From Corynebacterium endometrii (GTDB taxonomy: Bacteria > Actinomycetota > Actinomycetes > Mycobacteriales > Mycobacteriaceae): DNA of 64,000 bases. Both the position numbers and the translations under genes were made by a program. The notes beneath the pieces were generated by a model that searched no databases, was not told the DNA's origin, and saw only the letters and a program-made list of their open reading frames with translations. This document shows positions 46,814-55,701 of this stretch, one piece after another. Position 1 is the first letter of the stretch; each line of letters begins with the position of its first letter. Location: positions 1,426,001 through 1,490,000 of the forward strand of contig NZ_CP039247.1 of assembly GCF_004795735.1 (NCBI RefSeq), written 5' to 3'.

Positions 46814-48100
46814 CTATCGCCGCGGCACCATGAAACGGCCCTCCCCCAGGCCTTCGTAGAGAGCCTTGAGGATTGGGTACAAGATGATAACCCCAAGAGA
46901 GCCCCACGCAATGCCCTCGAGCTGCACGCCAAACACGCTCAGCGTCAGGTTACCGATGCCCGCAACGAGGCCAATGGCGGCGATGGTGAGGTTGACCGGA
47001 TTGTTGAAATTGACGTTGTTTTCCTGCCAAATGCGGATGCCCAGCATGCCAATCAGTCCGTAGAGCACCAAGCAGGCCCCGCCGAGGACGCCGGTTGGAA
47101 TAGTGAAGATCAACGCACCAAACTTCGGGATGAAAGCCAGCGCCACCGCGGTCAACGCGGCCACCCAATACGCCGCGGTGGAATACACGCGGGTTGCCGC
47201 CATCACGCCGATGTTCTCCGCGTAGGTGGTGGTGCCGGATCCGCCAAAACCACCGGCCAGGGAGGTTGCCAGGCCGTCCGCGATCAACGCGTCGCCGGCC
47301 AAATCATCCAGGTTGGTACGGGTCATTTCGGACACGGACTTCACATGTCCCACATTCTCGGCGATCAGCACGACCAGCACCGGAAGCGCCACCAAGATCG
47401 CCGAGATATTGAACTCGGGTGCATGGAATTGCGGCAGACCGACCCAGGGGGCGGCGGCGATGGTCTCCGAGGCACCCTCCGCAAGGTTGCCGGTCACGGC
47501 CGCAACAACCCAGCCCACCACAACGCCGAGCAGAATGCCCAAGCGTGAGACCATTCCGCGCCCGGCCACGGTGAAGAACAAGATGGAAAGCAGGGTCACC
47601 GTCGCGACCATGGGCTGCGATTGGAAATTAGCGGCTGCGGTCGGAGCCAAGTTGAAGCCGATCAACGCCACGATTGCGCCCGTGACCGCCGGCGGCATGA
47701 CGGCATCAATGACCCTGCGGCCAGCCATTTTGACCACGACGCCTACCGCTACTAAGACCAAACCGGTGACCAGAACGGAACCGGCCTGCGCGCCGATACC
47801 GTACTGCTGGGAGGCGGTCAGCGGGGCGATGAATGCAAAAGAAGAGCCCAGATAGGACGGAAGCCTATTCCGGGTCATCAGGAGGAAGAGCATGGTGCCA
47901 ATGCCGGAGAACAGCAAGGTTGTGTTCACCGGGAAGCCGGTTAGCGTCGGCACCAGCAGGGTTGCGCCGAACATAGCCACCACATGCTGCATGCCGATGC
48001 CGACTGTGCGGCCCCAGCTCAAGCGTTCTTTCGGCGCCACTACGGCGCCGGGTTCAATTTTCTTACCGTCGCCGTGGACGGTCCAGCCAAAAGTACTCAC
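46814..48100 (-). CDS. uraA: Uracil/xanthine permease (NCS2 family)
   Basis: A 428-residue integral membrane transporter of the nucleobase-cation symporter-2 family, with about 14 hydrophobic segments. Conserved stretches are GMQHVVAMFGATLLVPTLTG at the start, ALIGFNLAP, LVVLIAENVGHVKSV with the transport Glu, and GGFGGSGTTTYAENIGV. Substrate is probably uracil. In C. glutamicum the equivalent gene lies between ptsH and hflX; here it is flanked on both sides by amino-sugar genes. It reads as a single gene with a 153-bp upstream gap. Confidence 0.9.
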   Translation of the reverse strand: MSTFGWTVHGDGKKIEPGAVVAPKERLSWGRTVGIGMQHVVAMFGATLLVPTLTGFPVNTTLLFSGIGTMLFLLMTRNRLPSYLGSSFAFIAPLTASQQYGIGAQAGSVLVTGLVLVAVGVVVKMAGRRVIDAVMPPAVTGAIVALIGFNLAPTAAANFQSQPMVATVTLLSILFFTVAGRGMVSRLGILLGVVVGWVVAAVTGNLAEGASETIAAAPWVGLPQFHAPEFNISAILVALPVLVVLIAENVGHVKSVSEMTRTNLDDLAGDALIADGLATSLAGGFGGSGTTTYAENIGVMAATRVYSTAAYWVAALTAVALAFIPKFGALIFTIPTGVLGGACLVLYGLIGMLGIRIWQENNVNFNNPVNLTIAAIGLVAGIGNLTLSVFGVQLEGIAWGSLGVIILYPILKALYEGLGEGRFMVPRR

Positions 48101-48252
48101 GAACAGTCATTATGACCCAATACCTAGGGAAAATGTCAATCCTTTGCTCGCTAATACTCCCCCGTTAAGACTGCTCCCGCGTGCCTAGATTGCCCTTCTA
48201 GCAAATATTCGCGGGCCGGCTGGAGGCTCCCAAACTCCTTACCTAGGAAAGT

Positions 48253-49104
48253 CTAGGAAAGCAGGCGCCCCACATGCAGCGTCACGTAGGCCGTCTCTGA
48301 TTCGCCCAACCGAAAGCCCGCCTCCCGTTCAAACAGGCCGGCTATCTCTAGGGCGATCTCCCAGGAGCCAGCGAGAGATTCCTTGACCGCATCAATCACC
48401 GCGGGAGGGCTAGGCTGCGATTTTACGCCGTCTTCAAGGCGGCGGTAGAGATACCTCATGTGGGTAATGAAGCGTGCCGGCGCCGCACCGCTTAAGTCAA
48501 TTGTCCTGCCGCTTCGCCGCGCGATGATCTCCAGCGCCGCGTCGATAACCCGGGTCATGGTTACCACCGCCGGCAGGGTTTCCGAGCCGCGGGAGAACTG
48601 ATCGTTGACCGCGTGGAGCGCTATCGCTCCGGCTTCATCTTTCGGGAGGGCAACCCCGGTACGCGCTCGAACCGCCTCTACAACGGCCCTCCCGAACTCC
48701 ACCTCGCGGGGATACAGCTGCGCCAGATCGGAAAGGATAGGCAACTCAATGCGGTAGCCCTGCTCCGCCCTGCGCATGGCGCTTGCAAGGTGATCCGCCA
48801 AGGCCAATTCAAAACTTATCTTGCCGGACAGGCCCCACTCATCCCGCCCCAGGATGGTCGCGTAGCGCGCAATCACCAGGACCTGATCCGGGATGTCGGC
48901 AAGCGTCGCGGAGATGCGCGCAATCTCGGAGGAATTCTCCGGGATGTAGCGCAGTGAGACCTTATCAGCATCGATAGCGTCTCCCTTGTGGAGGCCAAAG
49001 CCAATGCCTTTGCCGGAGAGAACCACGTGCCGCCCGGCCCCCTCGGTCGCCTCAACAACGTTGTTATTGAAGTGGCGGACGAGGCGGTAGTCCTTCGACC
49101 CCAC
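48253..49104 (-). CDS. BglG/LicT-family transcription antiterminator
   Basis: A 283-residue protein. The N-terminal RNA-binding CAT domain (residues 5-58) has the pattern RLVRHFNNNVVEA...GKGIGFGLHKGD. Two PRD domains follow (about 65-170 and 172-280), with the conserved PTS-phosphorylated His positions seen in ALADHLASA and ALHAVNDQ. Such proteins bind RAT RNA in the leader of PTS genes when the sugar is present. It is last in the operon nagE-EIIA-antiterminator, 12 bp after the EIIA stop. The likely target is the nagE leader. Confidence 0.9.
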   Translation of the reverse strand: MGSKDYRLVRHFNNNVVEATEGAGRHVVLSGKGIGFGLHKGDAIDADKVSLRYIPENSSEIARISATLADIPDQVLVIARYATILGRDEWGLSGKISFELALADHLASAMRRAEQGYRIELPILSDLAQLYPREVEFGRAVVEAVRARTGVALPKDEAGAIALHAVNDQFSRGSETLPAVVTMTRVIDAALEIIARRSGRTIDLSGAAPARFITHMRYLYRRLEDGVKSQPSPPAVIDAVKESLAGSWEIALEIAGLFEREAGFRLGESETAYVTLHVGRLLS

Positions 49105-49116
49105 GGGATCTATCCC

Positions 49117-49596
49117 CTACTTGCTTTCTAGGGTGAGAACCGGCTGGCCGTAGGCCGCCGCGGTATCTACGTCGCTTGGAGCGTAGTCACCGCCGTTTGT
49201 GACCGCGACTATGACGTCCATGGACGCCACCTTTGGATTCTCCGCGACGGAAGGCTCAAACTCAATGATGGGCTGGCCGGCCTTCACGGTGGCGCCCTTT
49301 TCCACCAAGGAGGAGAACCCCTCACCCTTGAGACCCACGGTGTCTACACCAATGTGGACCAGGATTTCCGCGCCGTTTGCCGCTCGCACAGCAAATGCGT
49401 GCTTGGTTTTGAACAGCATGATGAGCTCACCGTCAATCGGGGACACTACCGTGTTATTAGTCGGCTCAACGGCGAAGCCGTATCCCATGGTGCCCTTCGA
49501 GAAGACCGGATCTGGAACCGCGGCCAGTTCAATCACGTTTCCCTCAGCCGGCGCCACTACGGCGACCCGATTCTTCTTTTTCCCGAAACCGAACAT
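49117..49596 (-). CDS. PTS glucose-family EIIA protein
   Basis: A 159-residue stand-alone EIIA of the Crr family. The phosphorylated His is in LVHIGVDTV (about residue 82); the second active-site His is in TKHAFAV (about 67). The GNVIELAAVPDPVFSKGTMG segment is typical. It should accept phosphate from HPr and pass it to the EIIB domain of NagE, which lacks its own EIIA. It lies between nagE and the antiterminator gene and could also serve other EIICB proteins. Confidence 0.93.
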   Translation of the reverse strand: MFGFGKKKNRVAVVAPAEGNVIELAAVPDPVFSKGTMGYGFAVEPTNNTVVSPIDGELIMLFKTKHAFAVRAANGAEILVHIGVDTVGLKGEGFSSLVEKGATVKAGQPIIEFEPSVAENPKVASMDVIVAVTNGGDYAPSDVDTAAAYGQPVLTLESK

Positions 49597-49693
49597 AGTA
49601 CAAACACTCCTTATTGACTATCGCCAAAGGTTTTCACGCCGTGCCGACGCACTCTTTGGCTAAAGATTTTCCAACTTTTAAGGCTAGTCGCGG

Positions 49694-51304
49694 TTAATCC
49701 TCAATGCCCATAATGTCATTGATTGCGTTCTTGTAGAGCACGGCCTTGGCGCCGTAGACCGCTTGAACACCACCGGAAACATCAAGGACATCCGCGGCTC
49801 CCAGGGATTTCAACGCGGCGCGGTCAACCTTGCCAGAATCATGAACAGAGACGCGCAGCCTGGTGATGCAGGCATCAACGTCTTCGATATTTGATTCCCC
49901 ACCCAAGGCGGCCAAAATATCACGGCTTTCGGCATAGAGGGAATCCTGCTTAGTCCCTCCTGATTGGCCGGAATCTTCACCCTCACCTTCCGCCTCGGTA
50001 TCTGAGAGATGGCCCGGGGTAGCGACTTGGAAATGCTTGATGTACCAGCGAAATACCGCGTAGTACAGGACAAACCACACAATGCCAACCGGAATGACGT
50101 ACATCCAGTGGGTCCGCTCGTGGCCCTGGAAGACTCCAAAGAGGAGATAATCAATCAAACCACCGGAGAAGGTGTTGCCGATGCGGATCTGAAGCAGATC
50201 GGCGATGAGGAAGGAAACCCCATCGAAGAGGGCATGAATCACGTAGAGCGCCGGTGCAACGAACAGGAACATGAACTCCAAGGGCTCGGTAATGCCGGTG
50301 ATAAATGAGGTGAGAGCCACGCCAAGAAACAGTCCCGCATACCTCCTACGGCGCTCCTTCGGAACGCAGTGATACATGGCCAAGGCCGCCCCTGGTAAGC
50401 CGAACATCATGGTCCCGAAGCGTCCCGCGAAGTACTTAGTCCCCTCGGTGTAAAGCCCCACGTGGCCAGGATCCGCGAGCTGCGCAAAAAATATCTTTTG
50501 CGCGCCCACTACGGTCTCTCCCGCTACGGATTCCACTCCGCCCAGCTCGGTGTACCAGAACATTGGGTAGATAGTGTGGTGCAAACCAACCGCCCCGGAC
50601 AGGCGCAGCAAGAACCCGTAGAGAAACGTCCCAAACGCGCCCAGCTTCGCCATGCCTTCACCCGCGTCCACAAGCCACTGCTGGAACGTTGGCCAGGTGA
50701 GGAAGAAGAGCCCGCCAATGAGGATTGCCGCACCCGCTGTGACAATGGGGACAAAGCGCGAGCCTCCAAAGAATCCCAGCACCGGCGGTAGCTGAATGTT
50801 GTGGAAGCGGTTATGCAGGTACACCGCGGCGGACCCCACCGCGAGCGCGCCTATGATGCCGGTATCGATGGTTTGTTCCTCGTGGCCAAACACGCCAATC
50901 AGGGCGGTGATGGTGCCCGTCATCAGAAGGTAACCCACCACGCCGGCCAGAGCCGCCGTGCCCTTATCCCGCTTGGCCAAGCCGATGGCGAGGCCGATGG
51001 TCAGCAGCAACGCAAGATTATCGAAGACCGTAGACCCCGCCGCCGACATGACGGTGAAGATGCCCTGGGCTACCTCGTTGCCCAAAACGGGATACGTTGA
51101 CGCGGTGTTGGGATTTGAAAGCGCGCCGCCTATTCCCAGCAAAAGACCCGCGGCCGGAAGAATTGCGATAGGTAGCATGAAGGCCTTGCCGACCTTCTGC
51201 ATGGTCTTAAACCACGCGCCATTACGCTTCGCCGAATCCGTGGGCCCGTGCGCTCCTGCCCTCACCGATGCGGCGGTCCCGGTTGGGGTTTGTGATGTGG
51301 TCAT
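49694..51304 (-). CDS. nagE: PTS EIICB, probably N-acetylglucosamine-specific (NagE)
   Basis: A 536-residue protein. The EIIC domain (about 25-410) has about ten hydrophobic segments and family motifs such as PIAILPAAGLLLGIG and GITEPLEFMF. An acidic linker (about 415-450) leads to EIIB (about 455-536) with the phospho-Cys in DVDACITRLRV. Domain order C-B without A matches NagE/PtsG family members. Specificity for GlcNAc is inferred from the divergent nagAB genes. ATG 51304 gives the family length; the longer frame to 51370 would cover the leader. Confidence 0.87.
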   Translation of the reverse strand: MTTSQTPTGTAASVRAGAHGPTDSAKRNGAWFKTMQKVGKAFMLPIAILPAAGLLLGIGGALSNPNTASTYPVLGNEVAQGIFTVMSAAGSTVFDNLALLLTIGLAIGLAKRDKGTAALAGVVGYLLMTGTITALIGVFGHEEQTIDTGIIGALAVGSAAVYLHNRFHNIQLPPVLGFFGGSRFVPIVTAGAAILIGGLFFLTWPTFQQWLVDAGEGMAKLGAFGTFLYGFLLRLSGAVGLHHTIYPMFWYTELGGVESVAGETVVGAQKIFFAQLADPGHVGLYTEGTKYFAGRFGTMMFGLPGAALAMYHCVPKERRRRYAGLFLGVALTSFITGITEPLEFMFLFVAPALYVIHALFDGVSFLIADLLQIRIGNTFSGGLIDYLLFGVFQGHERTHWMYVIPVGIVWFVLYYAVFRWYIKHFQVATPGHLSDTEAEGEGEDSGQSGGTKQDSLYAESRDILAALGGESNIEDVDACITRLRVSVHDSGKVDRAALKSLGAADVLDVSGGVQAVYGAKAVLYKNAINDIMGIED

Positions 51305-51369
51305 AACTCTAAACTCCGTTCTGGAGCCGAGTGCCGTAACTGCGGTTATGCCCTGCCGATATAGGGCCA

Positions 51370-51398
51370 ATTAAGGCCCAGCGGGAGGTAACAATTCG
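51370..51398 (-). promoter_or_regulatory. Candidate RAT antiterminator site in the nagE leader
   Basis: On the minus strand the leader reads CGAATTGTTACCTCCCGCTG, matching the conserved ATTGTTAC of LicT/BglG RNA targets. It runs into GGGCC-TTAATT-GGCCC, a small hairpin (51364-51379) that could be the competing terminator, though its T-run is poor. It starts about 13 nt after the predicted transcription start. Confidence 0.45.
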
Positions 51399-51417
51399 CA
51401 ATTGGAATACATTGCAA

Positions 51418-51446
51418 ACTCTAGACCTAGTTCCCCTCCGCTTCAA
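51418..51446 (-). promoter_or_regulatory. nagE promoter
   Basis: On the minus strand TTGAAG (51446-51441), a 17-bp spacer and TAGAGT (51423-51418) face nagE, giving a leader of about 107 nt. Confidence 0.55.
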
Positions 51447-51630
51447 GCGTTTACCAATGGTTGTCATCGATAAGAACTATCCCAAGGCGCCGCCCCGCAC
51501 CCGTCTAGGGCCCGCCGCTATCGCCGCGCATCGGCAAAACACTCAAAATCGGGAGCAAACGGGCAGCGCCGTAAAAATTAAATGGCCAGCTCACAGAGCC
51601 GAGATCCCGCCGGTGCGATAATTTTGCCCC

Positions 51631-51660
51631 GCCCGTTGGACGTATGATGACCGGACGGGC
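51631..51660 (+). promoter_or_regulatory. Inverted repeat upstream of nagA
   Basis: GCCCGT (51631) and ACGGGC (51655) flank a segment with TATGATGA, part of the NanR-like motif. TTGGAC (51635) and TAGTAT (51662) could be a loosely spaced promoter. The rest of the 446-bp nagE/nagA gap shows nothing further that I can name. Confidence 0.35.
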
Positions 51661-51750
51661 ATAGTATGAAAGTAAGTTACTTGGGGACCCCTCGGGTTCC
51701 CTTGAAGCACAAGCGGAAACCATTTCGTGCATACGAAAGGACCAGCTGTC

Positions 51751-52899
51751 ATGAGCAGCACTGAACAACCAAGCGTGATTCGCGGTCGCATTGTCACGCC
51801 CACCTCTGACTTCCTTGGCACCATCACCATCGAAGATGGCGCAATTGCATCCGTTACCGAGGATGCCTCTGCCCCGGCTGACCTCATGTGGGTCCCGGGC
51901 TTCGTGGACCTCCACAACCACGGCGGCAATCGCGGCGCGTTTCCCACAGGAACCTATGACGAGTGCGTACGCGCCGCGCAGTTTCACCGCGCGCACGGCA
52001 CCACCACGCTACTTGCCAGCATGGTTTCCGGCAGCCGGGATGAGCTATGCGCGCAGGCGGAGACCTTAGCCAGGCTCACCGAAGCGGGCTACGTGGCAGG
52101 CATCCACATGGAGGGCCCCTTTATCAACGCCTGCAAGTGCGGGGCCCAAGACCCGTCACGCATCACCCCCGGCGATCCGGATTTCCTCGCGGCGGTTATT
52201 GAGGCCTCCCAGGGCCATCTGCGGTCTATTACATTCGCCCCGGAGACCGCGCATACCGCGGAGATTCTGGATTTGTGTGCCCAGCACAACGTGATCGCCA
52301 GCCTCGGCCACACCGAGGCCGATTATGACACCACTGCCAGGGTGATCAGCGATGCAATCGAGCGCGGCGTGACCGTGACGGCTACCCATTTATTCAACGC
52401 AATGCCACCGGTCCACCATCGCGAGCCGGGTGCGGTGGCCGCACTTCTCAACGCCGCTCGGCGTAACCAGGCAGCGGTGGAACTCGTCGCCGATGGCGTA
52501 CACCTGGCCGACGGAACGGTCGACATGGCCCACTCGGCGCACGCTTTTGCCATCACCGATTCGATGGAGGCGGCCGGCATGCCCGATGGCGACTACCGCC
52601 TGGGCCAGCTCCATGTCACCGTGGCCGACGGCGTTGCGCGGGTTGACTCCGGAGCCATTGCCGGCGGCACGTCCACCCTGGCCGAGCAGTTCACCCGCTT
52701 CCTCGCCCGCCACAGCGCGTCCGAGGCCGTGGCGTTTACGTCCACCACTGCGGCCGCAGTCCTGGCGGATTCCGGCTTTGCGCCCGCGCAACGACTCGGC
52801 GACATTGCCCCCGGCCAGGCCGCTAATCTTGTTGGCCTCGGCAAGGACGGCACCCCGGCAAAGGTCATTGCCAACGGGCGCCTTCTTGCGACCCACTAG
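51751..52899 (+). CDS. nagA: N-acetylglucosamine-6-phosphate deacetylase
   Basis: A 382-residue metal-dependent amidohydrolase that removes acetate from GlcNAc-6-P. Features in order: PGFVDLHNHGG (metal-binding region), HMEGPFI (metal Glu), SLGHTEADY and ATHLFNAMPP (metal His residues), DGVHLADGT and TDSMEAAGM with the catalytic Asp. ATG 51751 is chosen because AAAGGA lies 9 nt upstream; GTG 51727 is the longer alternative. It is 50 bp upstream of nagB and divergent from nagE, so uptake and degradation genes share one regulatory gap. Confidence 0.95.
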   Translation: MSSTEQPSVIRGRIVTPTSDFLGTITIEDGAIASVTEDASAPADLMWVPGFVDLHNHGGNRGAFPTGTYDECVRAAQFHRAHGTTTLLASMVSGSRDELCAQAETLARLTEAGYVAGIHMEGPFINACKCGAQDPSRITPGDPDFLAAVIEASQGHLRSITFAPETAHTAEILDLCAQHNVIASLGHTEADYDTTARVISDAIERGVTVTATHLFNAMPPVHHREPGAVAALLNAARRNQAAVELVADGVHLADGTVDMAHSAHAFAITDSMEAAGMPDGDYRLGQLHVTVADGVARVDSGAIAGGTSTLAEQFTRFLARHSASEAVAFTSTTAAAVLADSGFAPAQRLGDIAPGQAANLVGLGKDGTPAKVIANGRLLATH

Positions 52900-52949
52900 A
52901 CACTAACCCTTAAACATTCTTCGACCAAAGTTACAAGGAGCACCGTCTC

Positions 52950-53726
52950 ATGGAAATTCTCATTCGGCCAGACGCCCAAGCCGTAGCCACCCAGGCCGCG
53001 GACATCCTCGAGTACTACGTACGTCGCAACGCAACCCTGGGCCTTGCCACCGGCTCTACCCCGAACCCCACCTACCAGGAACTCATTCGCCGGCACAGGG
53101 AGGAGGGCCTATCATTTTCCCAGTGCCGCGCCTTCCTGCTGGATGAGTATTACGGCCTGCCGCGTGACCACGAGCAGTCTTACTACACCACTATCCGTAG
53201 GGAGTTTACCTCCCATATCGACATCGAAGACAGCGCAGTCAAGTCCCCAGACGGTACAAACGAGGACTTCCAGGCCGCGGTGGAAAGCTACGACCAGGCC
53301 ATCACCGACGCCGGCGGCGTTGACATCCAGATCCTGGGCGTAGGCACTAATGGCCACATCGGCTTTAATGAACCTTCCAGTTCCCTTAACTCCGTCACCC
53401 GCATCAAGACCCTGCACCCGCAGACCGTGGCGGACAACGCTCGCTTCTTCGATTCCAAGGATGACGTCCCGCACCACGTGCTCACCCAGGGGCTGGGCAC
53501 CATTCAGCGCGCACGCCACCTATTGCTGTTAGCCACCGGCGAGGGCAAGGCCGATGCGGTCCAGGCCCTGGCGGAAGGCCCGCTGTCTGCGATGTGCCCC
53601 GCTTCCATCCTGCAGTGGCATCCACACGCCACGGTGATCGTCGATGAAGCCGCCGCCTCCAAGCTGGCCAACACCGACTACTACCGCTACACCGACGCAC
53701 ACAAGCCGGAAGGCCAGCCCCACTAA
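52950..53726 (+). CDS. nagB: Glucosamine-6-phosphate deaminase
   Basis: A 258-residue enzyme converting GlcN-6-P to fructose-6-P and ammonia, the exit of the amino-sugar route into glycolysis. Conserved stretches are [13 protein letters not shown] (phosphate loop), LDEYYGL with the catalytic Asp, [13 protein letters not shown] with the ring-opening His, and LLATGEGKA. It follows nagA in one operon, and a perfect terminator follows it. It is the right end of the inserted amino-sugar block; conserved core genes resume with hflX. Confidence 0.95.
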   Translation: MEILIRPDAQAVATQAADILEYYVRRNATLGLATGSTPNPTYQELIRRHREEGLSFSQCRAFLLDEYYGLPRDHEQSYYTTIRREFTSHIDIEDSAVKSPDGTNEDFQAAVESYDQAITDAGGVDIQILGVGTNGHIGFNEPSSSLNSVTRIKTLHPQTVADNARFFDSKDDVPHHVLTQGLGTIQRARHLLLLATGEGKADAVQALAEGPLSAMCPASILQWHPHATVIVDEAAASKLANTDYYRYTDAHKPEGQPH

Positions 53727-53759
53727 GGTTAGATGGCCCTTAAGCCCTGAGCTCTCGCT

Positions 53760-53788
53760 GACAAACGCCCCTAACAGGGGCGTTTGTC
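53760..53788. terminator. Bidirectional terminator between nagB and hflX
   Basis: GACAAACGCCCCT and AGGGGCGTTTGTC form a perfect 13-bp stem with an AAC loop, between convergent genes. Confidence 0.88.
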
Positions 53789-53857
53789 ATACCCCCACTC
53801 GGCGTTGCCCTCCCCCGCTCACTTGGGTTGGCCCAAGGGCAATATCGCACGCCACTT

Positions 53858-55468
53858 TTAGGCGCCTGGGGCTTTACCACCCTGATCCTCGATGATGAAT
53901 TCCTTGAGCTCATCGGCCACCTGGGCTGGAATACGCACGTCGAGGTAGGTTCCGTCCTCCGTGTACTTCTCATCGCGCACGGTGCCTTCCGAGTGAACCC
54001 GAGAGACCACATCGCCACGGGTGAATGGGACAAGCAGCTGCACATGGGAGTCTAGGGAATTGAGGAATAACTCAACGCGGGCGGTGAGCTCATCGATCCC
54101 CTCGCGGGTGTGAGCGGAGACAAAGACCAGGTTGTCGCGGTCTAGCACATGGCGAATCTCGGCCAACACCAGCGGATCCGCCTGGTCGATCTTGTTAATC
54201 ACGACGATTTCCGGCGGAGCGTCCTGCCCCGTTTCCTTCACGATGTCATAGATGACCTTGTTGACCGCCTCGATCTGCTTGAGCGGAAACGGATCGGATC
54301 CATCCACCACGTGCAGCATTAAATCGGCGGCGAGGACTTCTTCCAGCGTCGATTTAAACGCCTCAATCAACTGCGTGGGCAGGTGGCGCACGAACCCAAC
54401 CGTATCGGTAAACACCACGGACCGCCCGTCACCCAGCTTGGCGCGCCGGGTAGTTGGATCGAGCGTCGCGAAAAGCGCATCTTCCACCAGCACGCCCGCG
54501 CCGGTCATTGCATTAATCAGGGAAGACTTGCCGGCGTTCGTGTACCCAGCAATGGCGATTTGCGGGATGGTTGAGGATTGGCGCTGGGAGCGTTTTACCT
54601 CACGGGCCGTCTTCATGCCTCGCAATTCTTTGCGCAGCCGCGCCATCTCCGTGCGGATCCGGCGTCGATCAGACTCAATCTTGGTCTCACCGGGGCCACG
54701 CAGACCAACGCCTCCGTTGGAGCCGGCCCGGCCACCGGCCTGGCGCGAGAGGTTGCCGCCCCAACCGCGGGTGTGCGTGTAGAGGTACTCCAGCTGGGCC
54801 AGGGAGACTTGAGCTTTACCCTCTTTGGACTTCGCGTGCTGGGCGAAAATGTCCAGAATCAGCATGGTACGGTCGATGACCTTGGTGTTGAGCTCGCGCT
54901 CGAGCGCGGAGAGCTGGCCCGGGTTAAGCTCGCCGTCGCAAATGACGGTATCGGCACCCGTGGCCTCGACTATATCGCGCAATTCCTTAACCTTGCCGGA
55001 CCCGATGAAGGTACCCGAATCAGGCTTATCGCGCTTCTGGTAGAGCATCTCCACTACCTCGGCGCCTGCGGTTTCCGTAAGCGCGGCTAACTCATCCATG
55101 TTGGCTTCGACTTCGGCGATGCTGCCTTCGGTCCACACGCCAACCAGGATCACCTGTTCAAGTCGCAGCTTGCGATACTCGACCTCGTAGCCATCCGTTG
55201 TATCTTCCGCGCGGATGGAGGTATCACGGGTTATGCGGCGAAACGCGTTACGCTCGGCAAGATCCAATTCACCGGTTGTGGGGTCACCCGCGCTTGCGCC
55301 GGCCGCGGGAGCCCCCTCGCGCTGGCGCTGCGGGGCGTTGTCTTTGAATGCCTGGGCAAGCAACTTGTCACGCTCTCGCTCCACCGAGGAGGCGTTATCA
55401 CCCGTGGCGGCCTCGAACGAGGATAAATCGAGAAGGTTGGAATCAGAAGTGTTCGGTTTGTCAGTCAT
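53858..55468 (-). CDS. hflX: Ribosome-associated GTPase HflX
   Basis: About 536 residues. The N-terminal HflX domain (about 90-280) includes GTFIGSGKVKELR. The GTPase domain has G1 GYTNAGKSSL, G3 DTVGFVRHLP and G4 NKID, with a C-terminal domain after it. HflX splits stalled 70S ribosomes, notably under heat or antibiotic stress. ATG 55468 (MTDKPNTSDS) replaces a 65-residue longer frame with unlikely composition. The 86-residue N-terminal extension before the HflX domain is acidic and low in complexity, common in actinobacterial members. Confidence 0.94.
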   Translation of the reverse strand: MTDKPNTSDSNLLDLSSFEAATGDNASSVERERDKLLAQAFKDNAPQRQREGAPAAGASAGDPTTGELDLAERNAFRRITRDTSIRAEDTTDGYEVEYRKLRLEQVILVGVWTEGSIAEVEANMDELAALTETAGAEVVEMLYQKRDKPDSGTFIGSGKVKELRDIVEATGADTVICDGELNPGQLSALERELNTKVIDRTMLILDIFAQHAKSKEGKAQVSLAQLEYLYTHTRGWGGNLSRQAGGRAGSNGGVGLRGPGETKIESDRRRIRTEMARLRKELRGMKTAREVKRSQRQSSTIPQIAIAGYTNAGKSSLINAMTGAGVLVEDALFATLDPTTRRAKLGDGRSVVFTDTVGFVRHLPTQLIEAFKSTLEEVLAADLMLHVVDGSDPFPLKQIEAVNKVIYDIVKETGQDAPPEIVVINKIDQADPLVLAEIRHVLDRDNLVFVSAHTREGIDELTARVELFLNSLDSHVQLLVPFTRGDVVSRVHSEGTVRDEKYTEDGTYLDVRIPAQVADELKEFIIEDQGGKAPGA

Positions 55469-55616
55469 TGACAACCATTCTTCCACGAAAACCGCCTGAA
55501 GTTGAGATCCTGCCCATCTGCTTGTAGAGAACACGAACCCGTCCTCAGACAGTGCCCCACCCGCATCCTCGCGCGCACTCCCGGCTCCTTCCCACCGCCC
55601 GCGCGCCAAGCTTCGC

Positions 55617-55636
55617 GGTCCCACCGGGGACCTTTT
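55617..55636 (+). terminator. Orphan terminator upstream of the Cys-rich-tail gene
   Basis: GGTCCC-ACCG-GGGACC followed by TTTT lies on the plus strand with no plus-strand gene before it for 1.8 kb. It lies 65 bp before the next ATG, which has its own TAGAAT -10 (55687-55692). It may end a small RNA or an antisense transcript starting near hflX. Confidence 0.5.
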
Positions 55637-55701
55637 ACCCAATGCGCAATCTTCACTGAGCAATTAGTGCCCATTTCCCTCCTCGATTAGAATGGTCTCC
55701 C

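Noticed and set aside
46604-47548. A 314-codon open frame opposite uraA
   Set aside because: It lies antisense to conserved transporter helices and contains the NanR-like site. Composition (Arg, His, Gln) is typical of a shadow frame.
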